This document shows, in pieces, positions 43,941-48,205 of a stretch of DNA of 64,000 nt (positions are counted from its first letter, which is position 1; the number at the start of each line of letters is the position of its first letter). Under the pieces are notes generated by a model. That model was not told the DNA's origin and did not search any database. It worked only from the letters and a program-made list of their open reading frames with translations. The translations under genes were made by a program, and so were the position numbers. The stretch spans positions 137,714,172 to 137,778,171 of the forward strand of contig CM077115.1 of NCBI GenBank assembly GCA_039619475.1, given 5' to 3'. This DNA comes from Icerya purchasi (lineage: Eukaryota > Arthropoda > Insecta > Hemiptera > Monophlebidae).

Positions 43941-46519
43941 TTCGGACATCTGAGAAGGTTATCTCCTAATTTAAAAAAAAAAAAAAAATGAACTATAGGG
44001 TGATTTTTTAAGAGTTAAGTTTTTCAGGTTGGCAGCACTGGTTGGTATTGGCGTCCAAACGTCATCTGTCAAAGTGAAAAGTTTTCAATATACTCTGCCA
44101 TTTCATCATCATGGAAAGACTTATAAATAAGCAACGATTGCAAATTGTTGAAATTTATTATCAAAAACCAGTGCTCTGTGAAAAATGTGCATCGTTTGTT
44201 ATGACCATATTTTGGTCGTCATAATCGACCTGGTGAATCAACAATTCGTGCTGTTATCACTAAATTTCGCACCAAATTCGGTGATAACAGCACGAATTGT
44301 TGATTCACCAGGTCGATTATGACGACCATAATATGGTCAATACAAACGATGCACATTTTTCACAGAGCACGAATTTTTTATAATAAATTTCAACCATATC
44401 ACAATCGTTGCTCGTTTGTAAGTCTTTCCATGATGATGAAATGGCAGAGTATACTGGAAACTTTTCACTTTGACAGATGACGTTTGGACGCCAATACCAA
44501 CCAGTGCTGCCAACCTGAAAAACTTAATTCTTAAAAAATCACCCTATACTATATTAGACTAAAAATGAACATCATTGCGATTTAAATCTCTTTTCCGGAC
44601 TCAAAACGTACATACAACTGCGGCCATATTTAGTAATAGAGTTATTTTCGTGTTTTTTTAATCAAAGAGATAGGCCGTAATTCAAGCCTTCTGCAGGTAT
44701 TCCGATATTATGTACTTTATATTGGTCTCTTAACCAATGAGTGCCTTTTCTCTTTTTTGGTATCAAGGATTGAGGATATTGCTTCGAAAAAAAAACTATT
44801 ACCGGTATATTTTAAATTTAAATATTCCATTTTAAGGTATCCGTTGGTACTATGGACTCTGCGATTGTAGATGTGGCCATGGTATAGGACAGCTAACTCC
44901 TTTTGCTCTTACCGTCGGCAGTGTCGTTCCTTCTCTTTTTAGGATGCATATGTTTGGCATTTATCGACGTTGATTGTCATTGTTTCTCCATCCTTGGTAT
45001 AGCGTTCTTTGTCAAATTCCATTCCTTGTGACTCCTAATTACTTCTATTTACACGTGTTGATGGGTAATCGTCTATTATTGGCAAGCCCAGGGAAAACCC
45101 AAAACAAGGGGGAAAAAAATTTTAAGGTGTTTGTCAGTGTGCTTATAGTTTTAACAATAAACAAGATGAAGCATCATAGGTGCACTATATTTAACTCCAG
45201 TACCGCCGCCATATTAGCGGGCCATTTTAATTAGCGACTACGTTAGATGGAATGAAAGGGTAATGAATAATTGTCATTGCAAGCTAAACGTAATGAAAAG
45301 CCCGCTACCTATTGAACCTGGACTTTATTATGTAAAACTTGTATTTAAATGGAGTGCCGTATATTGAACTCAGCCCACGCGCAGCCCATGTTGGTCGCCT
45401 GTGCGAAGAACACAGTTTTCGTGGGTCGTATGGGTTGGTTTAAACTTTTTAGTTGTTAAAAATTTCGATTAATTCGTTACGTTTCACACGCTTTATATGT
45501 AAAAACGTGAGCGTGGGCTGTGCGAGTACTATGCATAGACACTGGGTTCAATATACGGTGGACTTAAGTGCCGGCTAAAATTGAAATAGACGACATCCGT
45601 TCTCTTTATTATCGCTGTTCATTCGACTTTGTTAACTACGGACATTAACCGTCCGCCGTGATAATCCGACCTGATATTCGTTTCAGGCTCGACTATTTAT
45701 TATAATAAGAAAAGGTGAGGAAAAACTTTTGACGGAATCAGCCGTTTTGATAATGCCAAGGTAGCGCAATTGTTTCTCCATTAAAAAAAAGAAACGACTA
45801 CAATTATCGCTGTGGTGATTTGATGAACTTTTAAAAATTTCGTTTAGAATATCGTCTAATCTCAGTGAGTGGCCATTTTTACAATCGCTCAGCTCCATTA
45901 TGAACGAAATTAAACCGATAATTGCCTACAGAGACCGGTGTTGGTACGAACATCTAATGAACGAACGAATTGTATGCAAAGAAATAAAGAAATAAAGAAA
46001 AAATCACGCTAATTCACGATGCAAATCGTTTCGACAATTAAAACACCGCCCGTTACTCATTAAACTGGCTAATTAGTATTAGACAGTTCTTTTTTCAGCC
46101 TTACTGGAGTTTCTTCTTCTACCGTTAATTCTTAATTATTCCACACGACAACAGCTTAATCGTTGCTCTTCCTCTGCAGCTAGTATTTTGAACGTAATCA
46201 TTATCACTCCCCCCGCTATTGTCACCATCGCTGCCGTACAGTTCGTAAATTAAATGTCCATAGCTGAGAGCTTTTAACATCTTCGTTCAACGTTATTACC
46301 GTTCGATACTGTACACTTGACGCTAAAACGAATTTCAAGAGAACGTTCTAAATGTAGATTAAACTTACCAATTAAAGATGGCAACGTTCTATTGCTGGAT
46401 TTCCTGGCAGCCGATCTGCTGAATTCCCTGCGCAACGGCGGTCGATTGCGACATTCTTCGCTTAAATCTCCGTTCTCGTTCGCGCATGCCGTTGTATTGT
46501 TACCGGACACATTATTCAT
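8446..46519 (-). CDS. Otop: otopetrin-family proton channel, nine coding exons, 723 aa
   Basis: Span of a complete otopetrin model. Otopetrins are plasma-membrane, acid-activated proton channels with 12 transmembrane helices; in insects they serve acid taste and pH sensing. Exons on the minus strand: 46519-46369, 33219-33033, 26281-26167, 25182-24969, 20627-20473, 18734-18461, 14577-14406, 12382-11719, 8685-8446. The coding lengths sum to 2,172 bases. All eight junctions are GT-AG and keep frame (donor phases 1, 2, 0, 1, 0, 1, 2, 0). Family marks are FGLGTLVFNGLE, ARFGFIHLSATSVALWLRLI, SLPFLYPFAVQF, TKPGRQVVTFLL and FYRFHSAILLLEIW. Residues 1-112 form a long cytosolic N-terminus and 366-405 a long loop. 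Introns range from 984 bp to 13 kb and are full of transposon debris, none of which interrupts an exon. The identification is by recalled family motifs. Which insect paralogue it is cannot be told from the sequence. Confidence 0.93.
9059..9401. mobile_element. hAT-type MITE, 343 bp, copy 1
   Basis: The ends are inverted: CAGAGCCGTATCTAGACC on the left and TAGATACGGCTCTG on the right. They are flanked by TACACCTG (9051-9058) and TATACGTG (9402-9409), an 8-bp duplication with two changes, which with a CAG-type terminus suggests hAT. The inside has no coding capacity. The first 230 bases match a second copy at about 57328-57550. It lies in otopetrin intron 8. Confidence 0.65.
9757..10944 (+). 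pseudogene. dead full-length mariner element
   Basis: The inverted ends share AAAAGTTCCCGAACT (left at 9764-9779, right in reverse at 10916-10931). Between them a mariner transposase can be followed through frame breaks: FEWHKRFKNKRTSIEDDER, RILTEDF, TREQRDQRV and GDESWSFAYDPKTKR near 10350-10395. A later frame holds VHQDNVDQFFQ and HLLYSLDLS near 10665-10690. The first and third catalytic aspartates (GDES, YSLD) survive. The second catalytic region near 10630 is garbled (frames give FFTEND instead of HHDN). Stops follow KTGDES and the YDPKTKR block, so it cannot make transposase. Confidence 0.88.
11241..11479. mobile_element. long imperfect hairpin in otopetrin intron 8
   Basis: The left arm (11241-11317) and right arm (11399-11479) are inverted copies. 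The left contains TTTATCTATTATTTGTTCAT and the right ATGAACAAATAATAGATAAA; both continue through TTTTATTTTGTAGAT or its complement. The arms are about 75 bp around an 80-bp loop. No gene is inside. It is probably a MITE, but the ends and target duplication are not clear. Confidence 0.65.
11719..12382 (-). CDS. Otop: otopetrin coding exon 8 (TM6-TM10)
   Basis: Encodes residues 423-644, the largest exon. It starts with SLIAAGVTFVMSQNV, completing TM6, then a charged loop to about residue 485. Helices follow at about 487-511 (GLFLGLLCMVIVIVTAIIFL), 527-547, 562-587 and 599-622 (TMLLVINVLQIVQTSLQSTF). It ends with TKPGRQ, the conserved KPGRQ turn before TM11. Strong acceptor: TTCTTCTCTTTTGTTCGTACAG ends at 12383. 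Donor CAG|GTAAAA, phase 0. The ATG at 12354 is internal (residue 433). Confidence 0.95.
12383..14405 (-). other. otopetrin intron 7 (2.0 kb)
   Basis: Contains poly-T at about 13157-13174 and a TA tract at 13254-13277. Minus ORF 12789-12989 and plus ORF 13535-13732 resemble no family and have no splice or coding support. I see no transposon boundary. Confidence 0.6.
14406..14577 (-). CDS. Otop: otopetrin coding exon 7 (TM6 start)
   Basis: Encodes residues 366-422: a loop with cysteines, then SLGQLWSSSLPFLYPFAVQF. The SxPFLYPFxxEF segment is conserved in otopetrins at the end of the long central loop, where TM6 begins. Acceptor TATGTTTTTAG|GA; donor TTCAG|GTAGAT, phase 2. Without this exon, exons 6 and 8 would be out of frame with each other, which is how it was recognised. 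Confidence 0.9.
15968..18200 (-). mobile_element. decayed non-LTR retrotransposon with YADD motif
   Basis: Read from high to low coordinates on the minus strand. An apparent 5' region with C/G-rich sequence lies near 17780-18200. A region with KTEDEPGILKSEVTAAIKK (about 17110-17170) matches the part before RT motif 1. LRYADDIVLLAPSKEELVDF near 16690-16770 is the catalytic YADD block. IRYFGHITRKTNSMKK and GQRPRGRCPIRWVDQVKA (16060-16220) form the usual C-terminal end. Many frameshifts and stops are present. The make-up resembles RTE/CR1-like endonuclease-reverse transcriptases. It lies antisense-free inside intron 6, in the same orientation as otopetrin. Confidence 0.8.
18461..18734 (-). CDS. 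Otop: otopetrin coding exon 6 (TM5 and long loop)
   Basis: Encodes residues 275-365. VLVEKFGLIARFGFIHLSAT then SVALWLRLIIWETGLEW is the TM5 region (family pattern ARFGxMHxxATNxxxWxxxxxWE). An asparagine-rich loop follows (AENNNNRNN). The acceptor is CGTACCTAG and the donor GACG|GTAAGC, phase 1. GTG at 18734 is an internal valine, not a start. Confidence 0.93.
18735..20472 (-). other. otopetrin intron 5 (1.7 kb)
   Basis: No gene seen. A possible repeat edge, GCAGTAGCGTGCCCAGG, lies near 19650. The block around 20210-20290 (ATATAACAAACG, TATTATCAATGT, CGGATAAATATGGATATTCG) recurs in changed form at 59700-59735 and 60320-60380, so it is a dispersed repeat. Confidence 0.5.
20473..20627 (-). CDS. 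Otop: otopetrin coding exon 5 (TM3-TM4)
   Basis: Encodes residues 223-274. LFGLGTLVFNGLEMAM is the hallmark TM3 segment of otopetrins (family pattern FGxGxxIYxGLE). It is followed by a short outer loop and FHPILNGLFTFLQMHFLFVN (TM4), ending in SQ. The acceptor GTACTTAG sits downstream of a T12 run and the donor is CAG|GTATTT, phase 0. The upstream in-frame ORF to 20895 is intron read-through, not exon. Confidence 0.93.
21130..21870 (-). mobile_element. LINE remnant: RNase H and C-terminal region
   Basis: On the minus strand the decayed frames give IFTDGAKFRGFNDGTEAQFI near 21800-21860, recalling the YTDGSK start of RNase H. Further on come VDSIAKEAV near 21540 and SRKFVTAVAWKLRSSHCRMR near 21310, the typical R-L-R-S-x-H-C end segment of Jockey-type LINEs. 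Several stops interrupt it. The 81-aa plus-strand ORF at 21391 is a shadow of this. Confidence 0.6.
22200..23100 (-). pseudogene. dead hAT transposase, ZMYM/TTF-type
   Basis: Minus-strand fragments in different frames match the hAT family that gave rise to ZMYM1-like genes: KELKNELIEIFGRIISSKIV near 22670-22735, HLCTILADETTDMNNVQQFY near 22585-22650, and AMYVYCANHFLNLE near 22325-22370. The order and spacing fit IIxxSSKIV, the I-x-A-D-E-T-T-D catalytic block and the Y-x-H-C-A-N-H-x-L-N-L block. The A-D-E-T-T-D acidic residues survive, but stops and frameshifts are everywhere. Outer limits are approximate; no termini were found. Confidence 0.75.
23601..23810 (-). mobile_element. LINE remnant: RNase H segment
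   Basis: The minus-strand frame reads LIISDSVSVLQAISL then ILRIRSLIHNLSPFITLSTL. This corresponds to the F-S-D-S-x-S-V-L-x-A-L block and the following helix of LINE RNase H domains, which also appears in the copies at 41152 and 58588 (SIRSLLHDLS). Short and isolated. Confidence 0.6.
24074..24710 (-). pseudogene. Helitron Rep/helicase N-terminal region, broken
   Basis: The minus strand carries, in shifting frames, QGQIYQLIGTLLPNNVAEFL near 24555-24618, then VVNRDIVMHKHDNRL near 24285-24330. Next come RQYPLIFCRGEDAFNF near 24210-24260 and PNRIKKMSAVQFYSYTVQLR near 24120-24190. This is the order of the Helitron_like_N domain (FKxQGQIYHxxGxLLP, xYDALQYPLxFxxGEDGF, KxVSAxQFYxYRLxxR). At least one frameshift lies near 24280 and the frame ends at a stop at 24076. 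The rolling-circle catalytic tyrosines and the helicase are not present. The signal-peptide-like frame starting at 24428 is an artefact of this decay. It lies in otopetrin intron 4. Confidence 0.78.
24969..25182 (-). CDS. Otop: otopetrin coding exon 4 (TM2 and loop)
   Basis: Encodes residues 152-222: helix MYLMYLYVGSIIVIICIYIW, a cytosolic loop rich in Ser and Asp (SISSNASDNEDFSHFGSLKR), then SFYLRLGAL leading into TM3. The acceptor TTATGTTACAG precedes GGC ATG; the donor is TTAT|GTAAGT, phase 1. The ser/asp-rich loop carries possible phosphorylation sites, but that is only inference. Confidence 0.9.
25249..25560 (+). mobile_element. possible LINE C-terminal remnant
   Basis: A 103-codon open frame with CRLWTNVSLNHTFVDCIHLK, which resembles the C-x-x-x-x-x-x-N-H-x-F-x-x-C knuckle at the end of Jockey/R1-type LINE ORF2. 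The rest is lysine-rich and not recognised. The only supporting evidence is this single motif. Confidence 0.35.
26167..26281 (-). CDS. Otop: otopetrin coding exon 3 (TM1)
   Basis: Encodes residues 113-151: the first membrane helix, FWIVLSSLYGVLLLVIMFTI (about residues 116-135), then VVEIMDNPVKLYSLQ. The acceptor used is TTTGATGCAG. A second AG six bases further in (exon start 26275) keeps the same frame and would change NPLYSFW to NPFFW. The donor is CAG|GTAAAA, phase 0. It is too short (115 bp) to appear as an ORF call. Confidence 0.85.
26443..26456. repeat. poly-G run
   Basis: Fourteen consecutive G residues, rare in this AT-rich sequence. Confidence 0.95.
28131..28640 (-). mobile_element. 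LINE 3' end with poly-A tail
   Basis: A run of about 20 T at 28133-28152 is the poly-A tail of a minus-strand element. Upstream in element orientation, near 28345-28380, the frame VVCDADHVFFKFDSVL matches the terminal CDADHVFFECxxL motif of RNase H-bearing LINEs seen elsewhere in the window (41640, 51130, 60040). The 5' limit is vague. Confidence 0.6.
28779..29869 (+). pseudogene. Tc1/mariner-like element with long inverted repeats
   Basis: TA dinucleotides flank CAG...CTG termini (28777-28778 and 29870-29871). The inverted repeats are about 190 bp: ATAATTAAAGTTCACGTTTC on the left matches ATAATTAAAGTTCAAGTTTC from the right, and similarity runs to ATTTTAGCAACAGATTG at 28950 and its complement at 29696. 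Between them the plus strand encodes FMQDGAP then, after a one-base deletion, PHIENPVKQLLKRHFGNARI (29165-29250), the D-G-A-P-P-H catalytic block of the IS630/Tc1/mariner DDE group. The frameshift is inside this motif, and the N-terminal half is missing or unreadable. Confidence 0.82.
29900..30335. other. no gene seen between mariner-like and Harbinger pieces
   Basis: AT-rich sequence with short ORFs only. It may be the decayed remainder of the Harbinger element to its right, but no motif supports this. Confidence 0.4.
30336..30601 (-). pseudogene. PIF/Harbinger transposase N-terminus
   Basis: From ATG at 30601 one frame runs MVIFTEEELASIAIASDEKD, stop, then KYLKNWWLDDETKFFKY, stop, then RMSEFKFNILLNKIREHLED and TNWRKAISLKKLLA. 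This matches the N-terminal half of HARBI1-like transposases (WWxxxxxxxxxEFxxLxxELRxDxxKFxxYxRMSxxxFxxLLxxI, then the T-x-x-R-x-x-I-S block). Two in-frame stops inactivate it, and the DDE domain does not follow. It is unusual in keeping one frame throughout, so the loss is recent relative to its neighbours. Confidence 0.75.
31246..32261. mobile_element. unclassified DNA transposon, 1,016 bp, TA target site
   Basis: The ends are a strong inverted repeat: TGTGACCTGGCGCGACAAAA on the left and the same sequence in reverse on the right, continuing after a small gap with CCACAAGTCGGA on both sides. TA flanks each end (31244-31245, 32262-32263). The GC-rich terminus stands out in this AT-rich region. 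Inside is a short acidic ORF (31593-31739, next entry). No transposase motif is visible, so this is likely a deletion derivative. I cannot place the TIR in a known superfamily. Confidence 0.8.
31593..31739 (+). CDS. acidic first exon inside the unclassified transposon
   Basis: ATG opens a 49-codon frame, MDLISEYFDECDAQCIQKLV..., rich in Asp and Glu, ending DDLNFDS directly before a good donor, GG|TAAGG or CG|GTAAGG (donor G at 31740). It looks like the first exon of a spliced element-encoded protein whose later exons have been lost, since no acceptor with a coding continuation is apparent before the right terminus. Function unknown. Confidence 0.4.
33033..33219 (-). CDS. Otop: otopetrin coding exon 2
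   Basis: Encodes residues 51-112 of the cytosolic N-terminus, polar and charged, ending LLSYDRSHILGRNNP. Acceptor ATTAATGATAG|AA: the G carried over from exon 1 plus AA makes a GAA codon. Donor CCGTT|GTAAGT, phase 2. The segment just before TM1 is basic and polar, as expected for the inner side of the membrane. Confidence 0.82.
33494..33566 (-). ncRNA. tRNA-like head of a SINE or a tRNA pseudogene
   Basis: On the minus strand a perfect internal B box GTTCGAATC lies about 45 bases after an A-box-like TAGTTGAGGTATTAGACAA. This spacing is normal for tRNAs and tRNA-derived SINEs. The acceptor stem does not close, so a working tRNA is unlikely. I found no second copy in the window. Confidence 0.4.
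34824..35309. mobile_element. hAT MITE with perfect 8-bp target duplication
   Basis: ATTACTAC is at 34816-34823 and again at 35310-35317. The ends are CAGTGACGTAGCTTGTC on the left and, in reverse, CAGGAGCGTAGCTACCG on the right. Both are followed by a GGGCCC-rich subterminal block (ACGGGCCCTGTATCA; GGGGGGCCCGTATCA). An 8-bp duplication plus CAG termini is diagnostic of hAT. No transposase is encoded; the ORF 35061-35327 (-) spans the right end and is chance. Confidence 0.85.
35655..35680. repeat. TTTATATATA array, left piece
   Basis: The same decamer unit as at 35920-35968 and 37160-37321; the three pieces are separated by two insertions. Confidence 0.75.
35681..35917. mobile_element. Tc1/mariner-type MITE, 237 bp
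   Basis: TA is on both sides (35679-35680, 35918-35919). The ends CAGGATGGTCCAAAAGTCAC and, in reverse, CAGGGTGGTCCAAAAGTCAT are inverted. There is no coding sequence. It is inserted in a TTTATATATA array. Confidence 0.85.
35920..35968. repeat. TTTATATATA array, middle piece
   Basis: Degenerate decamers between the mariner MITE and the Helitron. Confidence 0.8.
35969..37159 (+). mobile_element. Helitron, 1.19 kb, with both termini
   Basis: It starts with TCTATATATATAAAAATCCC (5' TC terminus) and ends GGGTCAGCTAG (CTAG terminus at 37156-37159). Just before the end is the stem AGCCAC-agcaacgc-GTGGCT (about 37131-37147). Helitrons end in a short hairpin followed by CTRR and have no inverted ends or target duplication, and all of that fits. 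The coding region is reduced to the piece in the next entry. Both flanks are TTTATATATA units. Confidence 0.85.
36612..36821 (+). pseudogene. Helitron ORF N-terminal stub
   Basis: MPRRQSNLNNARSRNARRMR then VMRATESEEEIARINA matches the basic start of Helitron Rep/helicase proteins, which carry R-x-N-A-R-x-x-R repeats. A frameshift follows near 36717; in another frame the sequence continues as HVWEHHQVSIRVSKRQVDQE to a stop. The Rep and helicase domains are deleted, so the element is non-autonomous. Confidence 0.75.
37160..37321. repeat. TTTATATATA minisatellite, right piece
   Basis: About 16 units of TTTATATATA with a few TATCTATATA variants, beginning directly at the Helitron 3' end and running into a GGGGC stem-loop repeat. 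Confidence 0.9.
37322..37672 (+). repeat. GGGGC stem-loop repeat family, copy A
   Basis: Starts ATTACAACGTAATTCTTA; the inverse TAAGAATTACGTTGTAAA is at about 37551-37568, giving a 19-bp inverted pair 230 bases apart. Then a conserved 100-bp tail: AAAGTATAGAAGAGAAAGAG, GCAAGAGGGGTC, the stem AAGGGGC-ata-GCCCCTT, and GGCC-gaaat-GGCC, ending in a TA tract. Internal ATGTAACGAAA repeats. No protein. Copies B, C and D share this layout. Confidence 0.85.
37700..39910. other. intron 1 stretch without recognised element
   Basis: No gene or transposon is recognised. The portion 38560-39260 has a more balanced base composition and runs such as ATTAATTACGATTAATTGCA. It may be host regulatory DNA. Confidence 0.4.
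39912..40293 (+). repeat. GGGGC stem-loop repeat family, copy B
   Basis: Same organisation as copy A and very similar: ATTACAACGTAATTCTTAGG start, ATGTAACGAAA repeats, AAGAATTACGTTGTAAATTT, GCAAGAGGGGTC, AAGGGGCacagtCCCTT and GGCCAAAATGGC, then a TA tract. Confidence 0.85.
40310..41150. other. no gene seen
   Basis: AT-rich. The plus ORF at 40793-40993 is lysine-rich at its end and not recognised. The right end adjoins a truncated LINE. Confidence 0.4.
41152..41885 (+). mobile_element. truncated LINE, RNase H to 3' end, copy 1
   Basis: Begins ACTGATGCTATTATCC and ends with a poly-A-like tail (41867-41885). The plus frame reads SIRSLLHDLS, IDFLWIPGHSGIDGNVAVDL and LAKAAASNGN: the RNase H end with W-I-P-G-H-S-G-x-x-G-N and the last catalytic Asp. 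A later frame gives CDANHVLFECSGLSRGHELL, the terminal zinc-knuckle-like segment. A frameshift and stop (TTCTTCTCTAAATC) separate the two. It shares start, frameshift and end with copy 2 at 58588. Confidence 0.82.
41886..42490. other. no gene seen between LINE end and palindrome
   Basis: AT-rich sequence with a short A-run and TA tract near 42197-42240. The ORFs here are not recognised. Confidence 0.4.
42496..42693. mobile_element. palindrome of about 200 bp
   Basis: Left arm ATAAGTAAAATCACACTAAT, ATAAAACATTATTTATTAAT, then ATTTATTTACCTGACCGGCG and GAAGTCAAAGCTTCATGATC. The right arm in reverse reads ATAAGTAAAATCGCAGAAAT, ATAAAACATTATGAGTTAAT, ATTTATTTACCCGGCGGGCG and GAAGTCAGAGCTTCATGATC. 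The loop is near 42583-42605. No coding. Possibly a foldback element. Confidence 0.75.
42700..43880. other. no gene seen
   Basis: Mixed AT sequence. The overlapping ORFs at 43253-43571 on both strands show no family resemblance. Confidence 0.4.
43883..43937. repeat. (AT)n microsatellite
   Basis: About 55 bases of uninterrupted AT. Confidence 0.95.
43996..44546. mobile_element. Tc1/mariner foldback, near-perfect 551-bp palindrome
   Basis: TA is on both sides. The arms, about 265 bp each, are near-identical inverted copies from TAGGGTGATTTTTTAAGAG inwards, with a loop near 44260-44282. Each arm holds the 5' end of a mariner-type transposon: a TIR and the beginning of a transposase (ATG at 44112; MERLINKQRLQIVEIYYQ). 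So it is two 5' ends joined head to head. The arms differ at only a few positions, implying recent formation or conversion. Confidence 0.9.
44550..45300. other. no gene seen
   Basis: The ORF at 44974-45234 is not recognised. No repeat boundary was found. Confidence 0.4.
45306..45570 (+). repeat. TATTGAAC-module repeat, copy 1
   Basis: Contains CCTATTGAACCTGGAC, then CCGTATATTGAACTCAGCCC, and on the right the inverse TGGGTTCAATATACGG. Between are C/G-rich stretches such as CACGCGCAGCCCATG and GCGTGGGCTGTGCG. About 250 bases match, in reverse, the copy at 58082-58398. No protein. Confidence 0.75.
45571..46360. other. intron 1 next to otopetrin exon 1
   Basis: No transposon recognised. It has moderate GC content and may contain proximal intronic control elements. 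The ORF 45683-45898 (-) is not recognised. Confidence 0.4.
46369..46519 (-). CDS. Otop: otopetrin coding exon 1 (start codon)
   Basis: Encodes residues 1-50, starting MNNVSGNNTTACANENGDLS and ending RTLPSLI plus one base. The ATG at 46519-46517 is preceded in frame by TAA 24 bases upstream with no ATG between, which fixes the start if the mRNA is unspliced there. The donor is ATTG|GTAAGT, phase 1. This is a polar, low-complexity cytosolic N-terminus, which is poorly conserved in the family. Its assignment therefore rests on phase, donor strength and position. Confidence 0.72.
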
Positions 46520-46643
46520 TTCGAACAGTTTTTCTTTTTTTTTATTACGACGACAGTCGTAATGTGTCAGTAAATGTTACTTCCGTTTTAAGAGTTTTAA
46601 ATTGATATACCAATAATCTATAAATCAAAAAATTATTAAATAA

Positions 46644-46648
<5 letters not shown>

Positions 46649-46681
<33 letters not shown>

Positions 46682-46929
46682 CACAACATAATTCTTAGAC
46701 CGGCTCCTATTACATTTTGTAACGAAAAATATCACAATTTTATGTAATGAAAGTTAAATGTTAGGATAAGATTTTTGTGATTATGTTATTATTATATTCA
46801 TATGGACCGATTTAGAATTACGTTGTAAATTTTGATCATTTTATACAAAGTATAGAAGAGAAAGAGATAGAAATGTAAGCAAGAGGGGTCAAGGGGCACA
46901 GCCCCTTGCGAGGCCAAAATGCCTGAGTT
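46649..46929 (+). repeat. (TA)n then GGGGC stem-loop repeat, copy C
   Basis: A TA tract at 46649-46678 leads into TCACAACATAATTCTTAGAC, a shortened body, AGAATTACGTTGTAAATTTT, GCAAGAGGGGTC, the stem AAGGGGC-aca-GCCCCTT and GGCCAAAATGCC, then another TA tract. The internal ATGTAACGAAA part is deleted relative to copies A and B. Confidence 0.85.
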
Positions 46930-47322
46930 TATATATATATATATGTATATACATACATATGTGTATCATAACTTTTTTTGTTTTTTTTTTTTAAATATAA
47001 AATCCTAGAGTCATTTTTTAATAATAATCAGAAACATTATAAAGTGATGAGCAAAAATTAAATGCCCTTAATTTTTTTTTAATGATAAAAAACAATGGTA
47101 AGATCCTATTTAGGCCATAAGAAAATTAATTTTCCTTATCATAAAATTTCCGAAGATTTATTTTAAGTTTCGCTAATTTTGCGAGGATACACTACAGAGC
47201 AGGACAGTTGAGTGCTTATGGACTATTTTTATGTTAGCTTTGAGAAGACGTTTCTCGTTTGTTAAAGCCAGTGAAAATATTTCTGTCATTACAATAGATG
47301 TATTTATTAAAAGAGTTAATTA

Positions 47323-48205
47323 TTATAAGAACAATGAAACCAATGAATTACAAATATAGAAATAAAATGAATACTCTTCTTCTCCTTCTTTAGCCATTGT
47401 GAATCTACTGCAGGGGATATAGGTCTCTTCCTTACGTTTCCAATGCACTGATCCATTAGACATCATCAAATTTCTTAAGATAGTCTTCCCACCGCGTATA
47501 TGGTCGATTTCATTCTTTGGATGCCACTTACAATTAGTTAATCTGGCAGTCCATATGTTATCATTTAATCGGGCGGCCATGCGCTCTGCCCATCTCTATT
47601 TGGCTTTTAAAATTTCTCGGGCACCGTCTTTAAGATCTCCTTATTTCTGCTGTCTTTAGTCTTCAGCTTGTAAAGTTATCCCCGGTATTTTACTTTTAAT
47701 TCTGCTTTGAGTTTTACTAATCATTTCTAAACCGGCCTTGGTTATACTGCATGTTTCTACGGAATATACTATTACTGTCAGGACATATTGATTGAACACC
47801 TTCCTTAAAAGGGCACATGAGTATTTTCCTGTTTTCTAGTATTCTCTTTAATTTACCATTAGCAGCCCATGCCATTTGTATACGTCTCTTTATTTAGTGT
47901 TTTCATATGATTATTTTCCATTAAGCCATGACTCCCAGTAGTATATAAATACTACTACTATTTCAATTATTACATTATCTACCTTTATGTCATTAGTTTC
48001 CTTAGAATATTTGTTATACATTACCGTTGTTTTTCCTGTATTTATTCTAAGACCGTTCTTCTCGCTTACTGATTTTAGCTGGTTCATTATTTTTTCTAGT
48101 TCTTGTCCACTAGTTCCTACGAGTACCATATCGTCGGCATATCTCAAGTGCGTTAATCTGTCATTTCCTATCTTAATTCCCATATCTTGCCAGTTCAGAC
48201 TTAAT
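47323..48205 (-). mobile_element. 5'-truncated LINE with YADD motif
   Basis: The minus strand starts with SLNWQDMGIKIGNDRL, then THLRYADDMVLVGTSGQELE and SVSEKNGLRINTGKTTVM, the catalytic YADD block and the following RT motif. After a gap with frameshifts comes MAARLNDNIWTARLTNCKWH near 47520-47580, the usual C-terminal segment of RTE-type elements. The first RT motifs and the endonuclease are absent, a typical 5' truncation. Confidence 0.8.

Larger units (their letters stand above)
33220..46368 (-). other. otopetrin intron 1 (13.1 kb)
   Basis: The largest intron. It carries the tRNA-like SINE head, hAT MITE, mariner MITE, Helitron, two GGGGC stem-loop repeats, one truncated LINE, two palindromes and one TATTGAAC-module repeat, all listed separately. 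The parts at 37700-39900 and 40310-41150 show no gene. The stretch at 38560-39260 is less AT-rich than its surroundings and has homeobox-like ATTAATTACGATTAATTGCA, so it could be regulatory. Confidence 0.7.
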
